Positions 15,549 through 28,775 are shown, numbered from the stretch's first letter. The stretch: DNA of 64,000 bases from Arthrobacter cavernae (GCF_017368795.1 NZ_JAFNLL010000025.1:1-64000), one strand, 5' to 3'. Numbers and translations are program-made. The notes: generated from the letters alone by a model not told the origin.

Positions 15549-16925
15549 TCAGCCTTCGCTGGCGAAGCGGATCTTGACGGCGTCACCATGGCCGGGCAGA
15601 TCCTCCGCACCGGACAGGCTCACGATGTGGCTGCTGACCTGTTCGAGGGCCGCCCGGCTGTAGTTGATCACCTGGACCGCGCGCAGGAACGTGGTGACGT
15701 TCAGGCCGGAGGAGAAGGCCGCGGTGCCGCTGGTCGGCAGGACGTGGTTGGAACCTGCGCAGTAGTCGCCGAGGCTGACCGGGCTGTAGTCGCCCACGAA
15801 AATGGCTCCCGCGTTGCGGATCCGGGCGGCCACGGCAGGCGCATCCGCCGTCATGATCTCCAGGTGCTCCGCCGCGTAGGCGTTGCACACAGCGATGCCC
15901 TGCTCGAGGTCATCCACCAGGATCACGCCGGACTGCGGCCCGGACAGCGCTTCGCGCACGCGGTCGCTGTGTTTGGTGGTGGCGGTCTGCCGCGCAAGTT
16001 CGACCGCGACGGCGTCGGCAAGTTCAGCGGAATCGGTCACGAGGACCGAGGCCGCTTTGGGGTCGTGCTCGGCCTGGCTGATGAGGTCCGCGGCAACGAG
16101 TTCCGGGCGGGCCGTGGCATCGGCCAGGATGGCGATCTCCGTGGTGCCGGCCTCGGAGTCGATGCCCACCACACCCTTGACGAGCCGCTTGGCCGTGGCC
16201 ACGAAAATGTTTCCCGGGCCAGTGACAACATCCACGGGCTCGATGGGCTCCTCACCGTCGGCCCCGGGAACACCGTAGGCGAAGGAAGCAATGGCCTGGG
16301 CGCCTCCGATGGCGTAGACCTCATCGATGCCCAGCAGCGCTGCGGCGGCAAGGATGGTGGGGTGGGGCAGGCCGCCGAAGTCCTTCTGCGGCGGCGAGGC
16401 CAGGGCGATCGACTCGACGCCTGCGGCCAGTGCAGGGACCACGTTCATGATCACGGAGGACGGGTACACGGCCAGGCCGCCGGGGACGTACAGGCCGACG
16501 CGGCCCACCGGGATCCAGTTCTGGCTCACCACGGCGCCGTCCGCCAGTTCGACGTCGACATTTGCCGGGCGCTGCCCCTCGGCGAAGCGCCGGGCACGGC
16601 TGATGGATTCCTCCAGGGCGGAGCGGACAGCGGGGTCAAGCTCCGCCAGTGCTCCGGCGAGTGCCGCAGCCGGAACACGTGTGTGGGACTGCTCGACGCC
16701 GTCGAACTTCTGCGCCAGTTCGCCGAGTGCCGCGAAGCCGCGCGAGCGCACTGCCGTGATGATGTCCAGGACCTTGCTCTCGGCGTCGGCCATCGTGTGA
16801 TGCTGCGCCCGCGGGACGGCGGCGCGCAGTTCCGCCAGCGTCAGGCGGCGGCCGCGGAGGTCCAGGCTGCGGAAGTCCAGCGGCTGGGCGGTGGTGATGG
16901 CAGAGTTATCCGAAGAAGTGGTCAC
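15549..16925 (-). CDS. hisD: Histidinol dehydrogenase
   Basis: A 458-residue NAD-dependent zinc enzyme that oxidises L-histidinol to histidine, the last step of histidine synthesis. Conserved stretches: [74 protein letters not shown] and [19 protein letters not shown], which include the zinc and catalytic Glu/His residues. The GTG start has no ribosome site; TAAAAT at 16932-16937 ends exactly 6 bases before it, so the mRNA is probably leaderless. No other his gene is next to it in the window (a membrane protein lies upstream). Confidence 0.96.
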   Translation of the reverse strand: MTTSSDNSAITTAQPLDFRSLDLRGRRLTLAELRAAVPRAQHHTMADAESKVLDIITAVRSRGFAALGELAQKFDGVEQSHTRVPAAALAGALAELDPAVRSALEESISRARRFAEGQRPANVDVELADGAVVSQNWIPVGRVGLYVPGGLAVYPSSVIMNVVPALAAGVESIALASPPQKDFGGLPHPTILAAAALLGIDEVYAIGGAQAIASFAYGVPGADGEEPIEPVDVVTGPGNIFVATAKRLVKGVVGIDSEAGTTEIAILADATARPELVAADLISQAEHDPKAASVLVTDSAELADAVAVELARQTATTKHSDRVREALSGPQSGVILVDDLEQGIAVCNAYAAEHLEIMTADAPAVAARIRNAGAIFVGDYSPVSLGDYCAGSNHVLPTSGTAAFSSGLNVTTFLRAVQVINYSRAALEQVSSHIVSLSGAEDLPGHGDAVKIRFASEG

Positions 16926-16974
16926 CCGCCCATTTTACGGTGCGCGCACCGCCCTGCGGTTTACCGGCGGTTTG

Positions 16975-17535
16975 CTACGGCCGGGCCGGGGCGCCGGAAT
17001 CCGGCCTGTTCGTCATGAGGCTCCACAAGGTCAGCAGGAACGTGATGAGTGCCGTGGAGCCGGGCCAGAGGCAAAGCACGGCGAGCGAACGCAGGGAAAA
17101 GCCGGGGTCCGTGCCCAGGGCGGGATCGACGGCGGGCCCCCACCACTGGGCGGCCAGCAGTCCGGACAGCCAGGCGATCAGGCCACCCACGGCCCCGCCC
17201 GCGATGGCGAGAATCATGCGCTGCAGCGCCTCCGGTTTCCTGCTCTTGCCATCAAGGAGCACTGCAATAAAGCAGCCGGCCAAGAGGAACAAGGCCGCCA
17301 GGACAAGATCGCGGGGCAGCCAGGAGTCCGGGTTGGCCGTCGCGGCCAGCTCTGGGTTTCCGGACACCAGGTTCAGGCCGCCCGGGGCAAGCAGCCACCA
17401 GGCGAGGCCAAGGACGACGCCGGAGGCGGCGGGGATGGCGAGCCAACTGAGTTGGCGACGGCCCGGGCGAGGGAGGCCGCCGGCGGGCGCGGCGTCGGTC
17501 TGGCTGTTCCATACGGGCAGGGTCATGCAATTCAC
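16975..17535 (-). CDS. Hypothetical four-helix membrane protein
   Basis: A 186-residue integral membrane protein with hydrophobic segments at about 30-50, 77-95, 105-130 and 148-168 and short polar ends. It resembles unnamed membrane proteins found beside hisD in Arthrobacter-type genomes; function unknown. The GTG start at 17533-17535 has AAGG 9 bases upstream; an ATG 9 bases further in (MTLPVWNSQ) would be an equally good reading. It lies 49 bases upstream of hisD in the same direction, and is divergent from the flavin reductase gene. Confidence 0.7.
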   Translation of the reverse strand: MNCMTLPVWNSQTDAAPAGGLPRPGRRQLSWLAIPAASGVVLGLAWWLLAPGGLNLVSGNPELAATANPDSWLPRDLVLAALFLLAGCFIAVLLDGKSRKPEALQRMILAIAGGAVGGLIAWLSGLLAAQWWGPAVDPALGTDPGFSLRSLAVLCLWPGSTALITFLLTLWSLMTNRPDSGAPARP

Positions 17536-17640
17536 ATTAACAAACCTTCACCGCCGCTCAACAAACAAACGGCCTTGTCCGGCCAGGGATACGCTGGGTA
17601 GAGAAACAGAAATACCGCATCGTACAGGAGATTGAGCACA

Positions 17641-18141
17641 GTGGCACCGGAAAATCCCGCCTTTGAACGGACCTTCAAGGAGATGTTCCGGAGGCATGCC
17701 GCCGGTGTCGCCATCATTACGGCCAATCTGGACGGCAAGCCCTTCGGCTTCACCGCTACCTCGGTGGCGTCCCTGTCGGCAGAGCCGCCACGCTTCACCT
17801 TCAACATGGCGCGCAGTGCCAGCTCCTGGCCTGCCGTGGCCAACTCCACTTACATCGGCGTGCACATGCTGGGCCTGGACAACCAGGAACTCGCCAACCG
17901 CTTCGCCCGGACGCGGGACCGCTTCGAGGGCGACCACTGGGAGCCGGGACCGTTCGATGTCCCCATCCTCAAGGACGTCACGGGCTGGCTGATCGGCAAG
18001 ATACAGATGCGGCTGTCCTTCGAGAACAATGCCGTGGTGGTGGTGGAGGTGGTCGAAGGACAGCTCGGCGGCGACGGAACGCCCCTGCTGTACCACGACG
18101 GCGCCTACAGCCAGCCGGCACCGATCGACTACGAAATCTAG
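17641..18141 (+). CDS. Flavin reductase-like FMN-binding protein
   Basis: A 166-residue protein with the flavin-reductase-like split-barrel fold: FRRHAAGVAIITANLDGKPFGFTATSVASLSAEPPRFTFNMARSASSW is cut here only by description, with the FTATS.AS..A.PP motif at ~40-55 that binds FMN, and ELANRFARTRDRFEGDHW in the C-terminal half. Such proteins pass electrons from NAD(P)H via FMN to partner monooxygenases; the partner is not nearby. The GTG at 17641 is preferred to a TTG nine bases earlier because AGGAG lies 10 bases upstream of the GTG but only 1 base before the TTG. Convergent with dnaE. Confidence 0.85.
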   Translation: MAPENPAFERTFKEMFRRHAAGVAIITANLDGKPFGFTATSVASLSAEPPRFTFNMARSASSWPAVANSTYIGVHMLGLDNQELANRFARTRDRFEGDHWEPGPFDVPILKDVTGWLIGKIQMRLSFENNAVVVVEVVEGQLGGDGTPLLYHDGAYSQPAPIDYEI

Positions 18142-18195
18142 CCGTAGTCGGCCCGCGGCCGTGGGCCCGGGCTGCTGACCCGGCCCGACCCTGCG

Positions 18196-21753
<3,558 letters not shown>

Positions 21754-21801
21754 CACGACAGTCTACCGTCGCGGGGCCGGAACGGCTTTCGCCTGTCCGG
21801 G

Positions 21802-22392
21802 TTACTGCCCGGTTTGCCGCCGGAGCAGCGATGCCGCAACTCCGGCCTCAACGGCATAGAACACGAAGGGCGGGATGTCCTTGTTGATCGCCAGAACGGT
21901 GCCGAAAACGGGCACAGACACCGCTGCCGCGATCACGGCCGCGCGCGGGGCCGGCAGGCACGCCAGCGCCCCTGCCAGGGCCGACAGGCCGGCCACATGG
22001 AGCCAGGAGTAGGCCAGGAAGGGCCACGTGGCGCCCCGGCGGTGGGCGAAGCGCTCCAGATCACTGGCCCTGTCGGCCAGGCACCACACGAACAGGGGCG
22101 CCCCGGCGAGCAGCGACGCGGCTGCAAGGCCCGCAAGCTTCCGCGCTTTTCCGTGGGGCAGCCCGGCGGCAAGCCCGGCAAAAGCAGCGGGAACGACGGC
22201 GGTTCCCACCGCTGCCAGATGCTGCCCGGCAACCCAGCGCCAGCCGGATTTATCGAGGATTGCCAGGCGGGCTGCGGGGTCCTGCCTGAGGTACACGCGC
22301 TGGGCCGGCGAGATCCCCACACCCCAGAGCACGGCCCCGGCGACGACGGCCGCCGCCGGCCTGTTGAGCGTTCCGCCCTGGGCTCCGTGCAC
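21802..22392 (-). CDS. Hypothetical multi-pass membrane protein
   Basis: A 196-residue protein with about five hydrophobic segments (residues ~12-28, 53-77, 85-105, 122-145, 150-170). A conserved-looking loop WRWVAGQHLAAVG and a YSWLHVAGLSALAGAL segment are visible, but I recognise no family. GTG start with AGGAGG 7 bases upstream is a strong start. It lies between dnaE and the rluD-type gene in the same direction. Upstream of it is a tandem 8-base repeat. Function unknown. Confidence 0.7.
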   Translation of the reverse strand: MHGAQGGTLNRPAAAVVAGAVLWGVGISPAQRVYLRQDPAARLAILDKSGWRWVAGQHLAAVGTAVVPAAFAGLAAGLPHGKARKLAGLAAASLLAGAPLFVWCLADRASDLERFAHRRGATWPFLAYSWLHVAGLSALAGALACLPAPRAAVIAAAVSVPVFGTVLAINKDIPPFVFYAVEAGVAASLLRRQTGQ

Positions 22393-22415
22393 CGCGTGCC
22401 TCCTGCCGGACCGCC

Positions 22416-22439
22416 TGGTGTGCTGGTGTGTTGGTGTGC
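22416..22439. repeat. Tandem 8-base repeat
   Basis: Three tandem copies of TGGTGTGY (22416-22439) lie just before the ribosome site of the membrane protein gene, in the gap behind the rluD-type gene. The unit is short and could vary by slippage. Confidence 0.6.
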
Positions 22440-22521
22440 TGATCTATCAGCGTGCTGGTTCCAAAACGCTAGCCCCGGCCGCGGGCCGCGTCAACGGTGT
22501 ACGGTGAACCGGACGTTCCGC

Positions 22522-23448
22522 TCAGGCGTCCCCGCTGGCGAGCAGGTCCAGGGCGTACTGCAGGTCTGCAGGGTAGTCGCTGGTGACTTCCACCCAGTCG
22601 CCGGTACGGGGGTGGGTGAAGCCAAGTTGGCGCGCGTGCAGCCACTGCCTGGTGAGCCCCAGATTGGCGGCCAGGCGGGGGTCCGCACCATAGGTGAGGT
22701 CGCCTGCGCAGGGGTGTCGCAGTGCGGCGAAGTGCACCCGGATCTGATGGGTGCGGCCCGTCTCAAGATGCACTTCCACCAGGGTTGCCTTGCCGAAGGC
22801 TTCCAGGACCTCGTAGTGGGTCACGGACGGGCGGCCGTCCTCGATCACGGCGAAGCGCCAGTCGTGGCCGGGATGGCGGCCGATGGGGGCGTCGATGGTG
22901 CCTTCCAGCGGATCGGGCAGACCCTGGACGACGGTGTGATAGACCTTGTCCACTGTGCGCTCCTTGAAGGCGCGCTTGAGGACGGTGTAGCCGTGCTCGG
23001 TCTTGGCGACCACCATCACGCCGGACGTGCCGACGTCGAGCCGGTGGACGATCCCGGCGCGTTCCGCGGCGCCGGACGTCGAGATCCGGTACCCGGCACC
23101 GGCCAGGCCGCCCACCACGGTGGGCCCGACCCAGCCCGGCGAGGGGTGTGCCGCCACGCCCACGGGCTTGTCAATGACAACGAAATCCTCGTCGTCCAGC
23201 AGGATCTTCAGGCCTTCCACAACTTCCTCCACGATTTCAAGGGGATCCCGCCGTTCGGGAATGGTGACGTCCAGCATGGTGCCGGCCACCAGCTTGGCGG
23301 ACTTGCCAAGGGCGGCACCCGCGCAGCTGACGTTGCCTTCCGAGATCAACAGGGCGGCGGCAGAGCGGGAAATATCCAGGAGCTTGGCCAGGCCGGCGTC
23401 GGCCCGTGTCCCGCCGAGCTCCTCAGGAACTGCAACGGACTCACTCAC
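22522..23448 (-). CDS. RluA/RluD family pseudouridine synthase
   Basis: A 308-residue rRNA/tRNA pseudouridine synthase of the RluA group. An S4 RNA-binding domain covers ~15-62 ([26 protein letters not shown]). The catalytic domain has [13 protein letters not shown], then [15 protein letters not shown] with catalytic D138, and [13 protein letters not shown]. The gene next to lspA is the usual actinobacterial RluD-like homologue; the exact target uridines cannot be read from sequence. Its ATG lies 8 bases inside the lspA coding sequence, so the two are translationally coupled. Confidence 0.92.
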   Translation of the reverse strand: MSESVAVPEELGGTRADAGLAKLLDISRSAAALLISEGNVSCAGAALGKSAKLVAGTMLDVTIPERRDPLEIVEEVVEGLKILLDDEDFVVIDKPVGVAAHPSPGWVGPTVVGGLAGAGYRISTSGAAERAGIVHRLDVGTSGVMVVAKTEHGYTVLKRAFKERTVDKVYHTVVQGLPDPLEGTIDAPIGRHPGHDWRFAVIEDGRPSVTHYEVLEAFGKATLVEVHLETGRTHQIRVHFAALRHPCAGDLTYGADPRLAANLGLTRQWLHARQLGFTHPRTGDWVEVTSDYPADLQYALDLLASGDA

Positions 23449-24043
23449 CGGCGGTCTCCTCTTTGCTTGCTGCAGCCGCGGGGTCGCCTGCCTTGGCTTC
23501 CCGCTGCTGGCGCGAACCGTCCAGGCCGATCCCCCGCAGGGTCAGCAGGCAGATGATCACCACGCCTGAAACGACGGCGGAATCGGCGATGTTGAAAATC
23601 GCGAAGTTGGGCAGCTGGATGAAATCCACCACGTGTCCCATGGCGAAGGAGGGTTCCCGGAACAACCGGTCCGTCAGGTTGCCCAGGGCGCCGCCGAGCA
23701 GCAGCCCCAGGGAAAGGGCCCACCAGGCCGAACCAAGGCGGCGGAGCTGGAAGAGGATGGCCACGGACACGCCCGCCATGATGATCGTGAAGACCCAGGT
23801 GACGTTCTCGCCGATCGAGAAGGCCGCTCCCGAGTTGCGGATGAAATACCAGTGCAGCAGGGGCGGGAGTACGGGAATCCGCTCACCCTCGACCATGGTG
23901 CTGGTGACCCAAAGCTTGGTCAACTGGTCGAAGGCGTAGGCGAAGACGGCAAAACCGGCAAACAGCCAGAGCATGGCCGGGCGCCAGGTGTGGCGGACTG
24001 TGGGGGCCGGCGGTGTGGTGCCGTCCGTGTGTTCGTCGGTCAT
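23441..24043 (-). CDS. lspA: Prolipoprotein signal peptidase (signal peptidase II)
   Basis: A 200-residue inner-membrane aspartyl protease that cleaves the signal peptide of diacylglyceryl-modified prolipoproteins. Four transmembrane helices are visible (~25-45, 82-100, 107-122, 143-170). Signature motifs: [23 protein letters not shown], and the likely catalytic dyad D140 (HVVDF) and D154 (FNIADSAV). The C-terminal ~30 residues are polar and cytosolic. It overlaps rluD by 8 bases and lies 100 bases after divIVA, separated by a hairpin. A lipoprotein substrate is encoded in this window at 46025. Confidence 0.95.
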   Translation of the reverse strand: MTDEHTDGTTPPAPTVRHTWRPAMLWLFAGFAVFAYAFDQLTKLWVTSTMVEGERIPVLPPLLHWYFIRNSGAAFSIGENVTWVFTIIMAGVSVAILFQLRRLGSAWWALSLGLLLGGALGNLTDRLFREPSFAMGHVVDFIQLPNFAIFNIADSAVVSGVVIICLLTLRGIGLDGSRQQREAKAGDPAAAASKEETAGE

Positions 24044-24095
24044 AGTGCTTTCATTCGGGAACCGTGGCGGGCTGCTGACTCTGCGTTAACAGCAG

Positions 24096-24130
24096 AGGCC
24101 GGCGGCCGAGGAGTCCTCAGCCACCGGCCT
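24096..24130 (-). terminator. Hairpin between divIVA and lspA
   Basis: A 16-bp stem with two wobble-type positions (24096-24111 with 24115-24130) and a 3-base loop begins 14 bases after the divIVA stop. It probably ends or attenuates divIVA transcription before lspA. Confidence 0.65.
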
Positions 24131-24143
24131 TCAGAATACTTGC

Positions 24144-24830
24144 TTAGACGTCAGCAGTCGCTTCGCCGACCTCGGGGGCCGCAACGGAACCACGGGCGTC
24201 AAGATCGCGCAGCTGGCCTTCGATGTAGGCCTTGAGGCGCGAGCGGTAGTCACGCTCGAAGCCGCGGAGCTGCTCAACCTTGCGCTCCAGGACGGAACGC
24301 TGCTGTTCCAGGGCGCCGAGGATCTTGCGGGACTTCTCCTGGGCATCGTTGACCAGGCCGGAGGCCTCGATCTGTGCCTCGGCGATGATCTTGTCCTTCT
24401 GCTGTGCACCGTCTGCGACGTGCTTGTCGTGCATCTGCTGGGCCATGGCCAGCAGGCCTGCAGCGGATTCGGCAGAGGCGGTGACAGCAGGCGCAGCGGG
24501 GGCCGGAGCAGCCGCGGCAGCAGCCTTCTCGGCTTCCTTTGCCTTGGCGGCGGCAGCCTTGGCTTCGGCCTCGGCCTTCGCCTCGGCTTCCTTGTCCACC
24601 TTGACGGGGGCAGGAACCTTTTCGACCACGGGAGCTGCGGCGGCAGCTGCGGGAACGGCGGTACCGCTCTCGCCCAGCTTCTTGCGAAGCTCGTCGTTTT
24701 CCTGGTTCAGGCGACGGAGTTCTACGACGATCTCGTCGAGGAAGTCGTCCACCTCATCCTGGTCGTAGCCTTCGCGGAACTTGGTCGGCTGAAAGCGCTT
24801 GTTGACAACGTCTTCTGGCGTCAAAGCCAT
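24144..24830 (-). CDS. wag31: DivIVA/Wag31 polar growth scaffold
   Basis: A 228-residue coiled-coil protein that marks poles and septa and directs peptidoglycan synthesis. The conserved N-terminal membrane-binding domain is MALTPEDVVNKRFQPTKF...GYDQDEVDDFLDE (residues 1-35), followed by a first coiled coil to ~50, a low-complexity Ala/Lys/Glu/Pro linker (~55-115), then a second long coiled coil (GLLAMAQQMHDKHV ... ERDYRSRLKAYIEGQL, ~125-215). It is transcribed downstream of sepF and yggT and has its own promoter. In mycobacteria the homologue is phosphorylated by PknA/B; a PASTA kinase is encoded 25 kb away. Confidence 0.94.
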   Translation of the reverse strand: MALTPEDVVNKRFQPTKFREGYDQDEVDDFLDEIVVELRRLNQENDELRKKLGESGTAVPAAAAAAPVVEKVPAPVKVDKEAEAKAEAEAKAAAAKAKEAEKAAAAAAPAPAAPAVTASAESAAGLLAMAQQMHDKHVADGAQQKDKIIAEAQIEASGLVNDAQEKSRKILGALEQQRSVLERKVEQLRGFERDYRSRLKAYIEGQLRDLDARGSVAAPEVGEATADV

Positions 24831-24891
24831 CTGGTCACCTCATTGGTCTAGTTAGTCAGTAGGCCTTCCGGCCGTTCAAAACTACGGTACC

Positions 24892-24940
24892 TAAATATCG
24901 TCTGGTTCCTCCAATTCAACACCATCGTGTTGGATTGGAG
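24892..24940 (-). promoter_or_regulatory. divIVA promoter overlapped by a 14-bp inverted repeat
   Basis: On the minus strand TTGAAT (24914-24919) and TATTTA (24892-24897) are spaced by 16 bases, about 60 bases before the divIVA start. An inverted repeat of 14 bp with one wobble (24909-24922 with 24927-24940) covers the -35 element. It could be an operator, or a terminator of yggT. Confidence 0.5.
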
Positions 24941-25001
24941 AATTCACGGGCCTGGACCATCAGGAACGCTGCCGTTCCCGGGCCCCGCTTCGCGGGAAAA
25001 T

Positions 25002-25289
25002 CTATGTCAAGCCGAGTGTCACGCTCATCAGGATGTAGACCACGATGAACAGGATCAGGAAGCCGAGGTCAAGGGAGACACCGCCCAGCTGCAGGGGCGG
25101 CACCATCCGCCGCAACCGCTTGAGCGGCGGATCAGTGACCGAATACACGACATGCGCGGTGACCAGGGCGGCGCCGCGCGGCCGCCATTGCCGGGCGAAC
25201 ATCTGGACCCACTCAAAGACAAGCCTGATGATCAGCGTGATGAAAAACAGCAGCAGCGCAATATGGATAAGGCCGAAAACAATGCCCAC
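25002..25289 (-). CDS. YggT family membrane protein
   Basis: A 95-residue protein with two transmembrane helices (~4-26 and 74-92) joined by a basic loop containing VTDPPLKRLRRMVPPLQLGGVSLD, the YggT-family signature (TDP-L-R-IPP-G-D). It sits between sepF and divIVA, its usual place in the Gram-positive division cluster. Homologues affect osmotic shock resistance and division, but the molecular role is unclear. Start GTG at 25287-25289. Confidence 0.92.
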   Translation of the reverse strand: MGIVFGLIHIALLLFFITLIIRLVFEWVQMFARQWRPRGAALVTAHVVYSVTDPPLKRLRRMVPPLQLGGVSLDLGFLILFIVVYILMSVTLGLT

Positions 25290-25348
25290 GAGTTAGCTCA
25301 GATCTCCCACTTGTTTTGGATTGTTGCTCGGTCCCTATTATTGCAACA

Positions 25349-25382
25349 CAGATGCCAGGCCGGTCGACCCGCCTGGCATCTG
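25349..25382 (-). terminator. Hairpin after sepF
   Basis: A perfect 12-bp stem (25349-25360 with 25371-25382) around a 10-base loop lies 12 bases after the sepF stop. On the minus strand it is followed by TGTTGC. Confidence 0.65.
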
Positions 25383-25394
25383 GATATTCTGTTG

Positions 25395-25928
25395 TCAGCT
25401 CTGGTTGAAGAAGCTGGCCTGCGTTTCGCTGGCCTTCTTGTCGTCCCCGATGACCTCAACGTACGACGGCGACAGCAGGAACACCTTGTTCGTCACCCGC
25501 TCGATGCTGCCGTGCAGGCCGAACACGAGGCCCGCGGAAAAGTCGACAAGCCGCTTGGCATCCGCCTCCCCCATGTCGGTCACGTTCATGATGACGGGGA
25601 TGCCATCCCGGAAGCTCTCGCCGATGATCTTGGCATCATTGTAGGAGCGGGGGTGGACGGTGGTGATCTGCCTCAGGCCAGAGACGTCTTCGCGGCTTGA
25701 TGCCGCACGCTTGATGGGTGTCACGGGTGCGCGGTATTCCTCTTCGGCGACAACATGGGGTACTTCACGGACAATTTCCCGGACGGGGGCAGGAGCGCGG
25801 CGTTCTTCACGCTCACGGTCCTCGGAGTGGTCCTCGTCCTTGTGCGCTGCGTGGGGCTCAGACTCGTAGTGGTCCTCGCCGTCGGCCAGCCCAAGATAGA
25901 TCATTGTCTTGCGCAAAGCGCCAGCCAT
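25395..25928 (-). CDS. sepF: Cell division protein SepF
   Basis: A 177-residue SepF, the membrane anchor and bundler of FtsZ that replaces FtsA in actinobacteria. An N-terminal amphipathic membrane helix ([15 protein letters not shown]), a charged linker (~17-85), then the SepF domain ([22 protein letters not shown]...VIMNVTDM...[32 protein letters not shown]). It lies in the standard order ftsZ-pgeF-yggS-sepF. AGGAG lies 7 bases before the start. The FtsZ tail peptide that SepF binds is present in this window. Confidence 0.95.
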   Translation of the reverse strand: MAGALRKTMIYLGLADGEDHYESEPHAAHKDEDHSEDREREERRAPAPVREIVREVPHVVAEEEYRAPVTPIKRAASSREDVSGLRQITTVHPRSYNDAKIIGESFRDGIPVIMNVTDMGEADAKRLVDFSAGLVFGLHGSIERVTNKVFLLSPSYVEVIGDDKKASETQASFFNQS

Positions 25929-26014
25929 GGTGGACTCCTATCGTGTCTGCAGTAGGCGGGCCGCCATGACTTGACGTTGTTGGAATCCCGGCCCGTCGTT
26001 CCAATACTTTGACG

Positions 26015-26767
26015 CTACCGCACGGCCGGTCTCGAACCGAGAATATCGGAGCCGATTCTCAGGTGTGTCGCCCCGAATCTGATCGCCGCTTCAAGGTCCT
26101 GGCTCATGCCGGCGGAGATCCCGACGGCGGCCGGGTGGTTGGCTCGCAATGCCGCCGAAATCCCGGCAAGCCGCTCGAAGGCCGCGTCAGGGTGCGCGCC
26201 GAGGGGCGCAACGGCCATGACACCGGCAAGGTGCAGGCCCGCGGCAGTTTCGATCCGGTCCGCAAGCAGCCCGACGTCGTCCGGGCCGGCACCGCCGCGG
26301 TGCTCGCCGCCGTCGTCCTCGAGACTCACCTGGATGTAGCAGTACAGGTCCGGCCGTCCCGTCGCGTCCTGTTCGCGCGCCACTGCCTTGGCGAGGGCAT
26401 CGGCAAGCTGGAGGCGGTCGACGGACTGCACCGAATGCGCGTACTTGACCACGGATTTGGCCTTGTTGCTCTGGAGCTGGCCGATGAAATGCCAGCGGAC
26501 ATCCAGGCCACCCAGTTCGGCTGCCTTGGCGGATGCTTCCTGGTCGCGGTTCTCGCCGACGTCGGCGACCCCCAGGGCTGCGAGACGGCGGACATCCGCT
26601 GCGGGATGGAACTTGGTGACGACAATCAGCCGGGGCTCATCCAGGCGCCCCGCAGCGCTCGTGGCCGCACTGATGCGGTGGCGGACGGCGGCCAGCCGTT
26701 CCTGGAGCACTGCGCTCCGGGCATCGTCGGCCGAGGCCTGTGCCGTGTGGGGGGGGTGATCAGTCAT
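26015..26767 (-). CDS. YggS family pyridoxal phosphate homeostasis protein
   Basis: A 250-residue PLP-binding protein of the alanine-racemase N-terminal fold (YggS/PROSC/PipY), which buffers free pyridoxal phosphate. The PLP lysine is in LIVVTKFHPAADV; further signatures are GENRDQEA, WHFIGQLQSNKAKSV, and GMSQDLEAAIRFGATHLRIGSDILG, where S and R bind phosphate. It overlaps pgeF by 8 bases (26760-26767). Codons 4-7 include a run of eight cytosines (G8 on plus, 26749-26756) that could be prone to slippage. Confidence 0.93.
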   Translation of the reverse strand: MTDHPPHTAQASADDARSAVLQERLAAVRHRISAATSAAGRLDEPRLIVVTKFHPAADVRRLAALGVADVGENRDQEASAKAAELGGLDVRWHFIGQLQSNKAKSVVKYAHSVQSVDRLQLADALAKAVAREQDATGRPDLYCYIQVSLEDDGGEHRGGAGPDDVGLLADRIETAAGLHLAGVMAVAPLGAHPDAAFERLAGISAALRANHPAAVGISAGMSQDLEAAIRFGATHLRIGSDILGSRPAVR

Positions 26768-27455
26768 GCGTCCATACCAAACCTGCGAATCGACCGGTCT
26801 GCGCGTCGCGCCGGTACGAGAAAAGGGAGTCGTTTTCCAGCGTACATTCGCCGGAATACGCGAGTTCGACGTCGAGGACCGCCAATTGCGCCCGCACGCC
26901 TGCCGGCAGGTCGAGACCGGGCGTTCCCCACGACGTCTCCGACCAAGTGGCCGGCTCAATCGCGGCGACGGCCGCACGCATGTGCGCGGGGACCTCGTAG
27001 CAGGCGCCGCACACGGACGGGCCGATCCAGGCGCGGATACCCGTGGCTCCGTGGCGCCGCATTTCCGCGACGGTTGCCGGAACCACATGCGAGGCCACGC
27101 CGGGGCGGCCGGCATGGGCCACCGCCAGGATGGGCTTGTCCTGGACGGGACCCGCGCCGAGCAACACCACGGGAACGCAGTCGGCCACCATGACGGCGAG
27201 GGGCTGGCCGTCGGAGACCATCGCATCGGCAGTGGGGCCTGCACCCAGGGTGCCAATGAATTCCACGGAATTGCCGTGGACCTGATCCATGAACTGGAAT
27301 TGCCGGCCGCCGAGCCCCGCTGCTGTTTCCAGCGCGGCCCGGCGTGCCATCACATTTACGGGGTCATCCCCCACATGCAGGGCCAGATTACCGGCGCCCG
27401 CCTCCGTGAAGGCGACCGAAACACCAGGCCGCACTTCATTCCGCCACCAAAACAC
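26760..27455 (-). CDS. pgeF: Peptidoglycan editing factor PgeF (laccase-domain protein)
   Basis: A 231-residue protein of the YfiH/PgeF family, which in E. coli removes wrongly incorporated L-Ser from muropeptide precursors and elsewhere has purine nucleoside phosphorylase activity. The Zn/Cu ligands are in FMDQVHGNSVEF (His), VMVADCVPVVLLG (Cys) and VAHAGRPGVASHVV (His). GPSVCGACYEV and SGECTLEN..FSYRRD..TGRFAG close the domain. GTG start with AGGAGA 9 bases upstream. Lies between ftsZ and yggS. Confidence 0.92.
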   Translation of the reverse strand: MFWWRNEVRPGVSVAFTEAGAGNLALHVGDDPVNVMARRAALETAAGLGGRQFQFMDQVHGNSVEFIGTLGAGPTADAMVSDGQPLAVMVADCVPVVLLGAGPVQDKPILAVAHAGRPGVASHVVPATVAEMRRHGATGIRAWIGPSVCGACYEVPAHMRAAVAAIEPATWSETSWGTPGLDLPAGVRAQLAVLDVELAYSGECTLENDSLFSYRRDAQTGRFAGLVWTHD

Positions 27456-27491
27456 CGGTAACTGGGTCTCCTGAACTTTGCGGAGGGCTTC

Positions 27492-28706
27492 CTACTTCAG
27501 GAAGTCCGGAACGTCGAGGTCGTCGGTGCGGCTGCCGGACAGGTCCGGCTCCACCACGGCGGGAAGATCGACGTCGAAACCCGAGTCCGCGGGCAGGGCC
27601 GAGGGGCGCTGCTGGCCCCAGTTGCTCAGGCCCGAGGCGCCGATGCCGGCAGGAACGTGCTGCGGTGCGGCGGCGTGTGCCGGAGCAGCAACCGGAACGA
27701 GCGGGCGTTCGGCAGGAGCAACCGCGGGACGCGACTGGTCCATGGACGGCGAGGTGGCCTTGACGTCGTCGAAGCCGGCGGCGATGACGGTGACACGGGC
27801 CTCGTCACCCAGGGCGTCGTCAATGACGGCACCGAAGATGATGTTGGCCTCCGGGTGGGCTACCTCCTGGACAAGGCGTGCGGCCTCGTTGATCTCGAAC
27901 AGGCCAAGGTCGGAGCCACCCTGGATGGAGAGCAGGACACCATGGGCACCGTCGATGGATGCTTCCAGCAGCGGGGACGCGATGGCCAGTTCCGCAGCCT
28001 TCACTGCGCGGTCTTCGCCCCGGGCGGAACCTATGCCCATGAGCGCGGAGCCGGCACCCTGCATGACCGACTTGACATCGGCGAAGTCAAGGTTGATCAG
28101 GCCCGGGGTGGTGATGAGGTCCGTGATGCCCTGGACGCCGGAGAGGAGCACCTGGTCAGCGGAGCGGAAAGCGTCCAGGACGGAGACGTTGCGGTCGCTG
28201 ATGGACAGGAGCCTGTCGTTGGGGATCACGATCAGGGTGTCGACTTCGTCGCGCAGGGCGTCGATGCCGGCCTCGGCGGAACCCGCACGGCGGCGGCCTT
28301 CGAAGGTGAACGGACGGGTGACAACACCGATGGTCAGCGCACCTAGGGAGCGGGCGATGCGCGCGACAACGGGTGCGCCACCGGTACCGGTGCCACCACC
28401 CTCACCGGCGGTGACAAAGACCATGTCTGCACCGCGGAGAACTTCTTCGATCTCATCGGCGTGGTCCTCGGCGGCCTGCTTGCCGACCTCGGGGTTGGCG
28501 CCGGCGCCCAGACCACGGGTGAGTTCGCGTCCGACGTCGAGCTTGACGTCCGCATCACTCATGAGCAGCGCCTGCGCGTCGGTGTTGATGGCGATGAATT
28601 CGACGCCGCGAAGGCCGACTTCGATCATCCGGTTGACTGCGTTCACGCCACCGCCGCCGATGCCGACGACCTTGATGACGGCCAAGTAGTTCTGCGGTGC
28701 TGCCAC
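27492..28706 (-). CDS. ftsZ: Cell division GTPase FtsZ
   Basis: A 404-residue tubulin homologue that forms the Z-ring. GTP-binding parts: [15 protein letters not shown] (~14-27), the tubulin signature [10 protein letters not shown] (~101-110), and the synergy loop [15 protein letters not shown] disordered Pro/Ala linker (~315-385) leads to the conserved C-terminal peptide [10 protein letters not shown] that binds SepF and FtsW. The GTG at 28704-28706 is selected (AAGGGG 8 bases upstream; N-terminus [12 protein letters not shown] as in relatives); an ATG 48 bases upstream would add an atypical extension. It has its own promoter in the 215-base gap behind ftsQ. Confidence 0.97.
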   Translation of the reverse strand: MAAPQNYLAVIKVVGIGGGGVNAVNRMIEVGLRGVEFIAINTDAQALLMSDADVKLDVGRELTRGLGAGANPEVGKQAAEDHADEIEEVLRGADMVFVTAGEGGGTGTGGAPVVARIARSLGALTIGVVTRPFTFEGRRRAGSAEAGIDALRDEVDTLIVIPNDRLLSISDRNVSVLDAFRSADQVLLSGVQGITDLITTPGLINLDFADVKSVMQGAGSALMGIGSARGEDRAVKAAELAIASPLLEASIDGAHGVLLSIQGGSDLGLFEINEAARLVQEVAHPEANIIFGAVIDDALGDEARVTVIAAGFDDVKATSPSMDQSRPAVAPAERPLVPVAAPAHAAAPQHVPAGIGASGLSNWGQQRPSALPADSGFDVDLPAVVEPDLSGSRTDDLDVPDFLK

Positions 28707-28775
28707 GTTTCGTGCCCCTTGCTTGTGTCCTATAGCGAAACTGATCGAGTCCAACGTGAATTCCTGGACCTTAAC

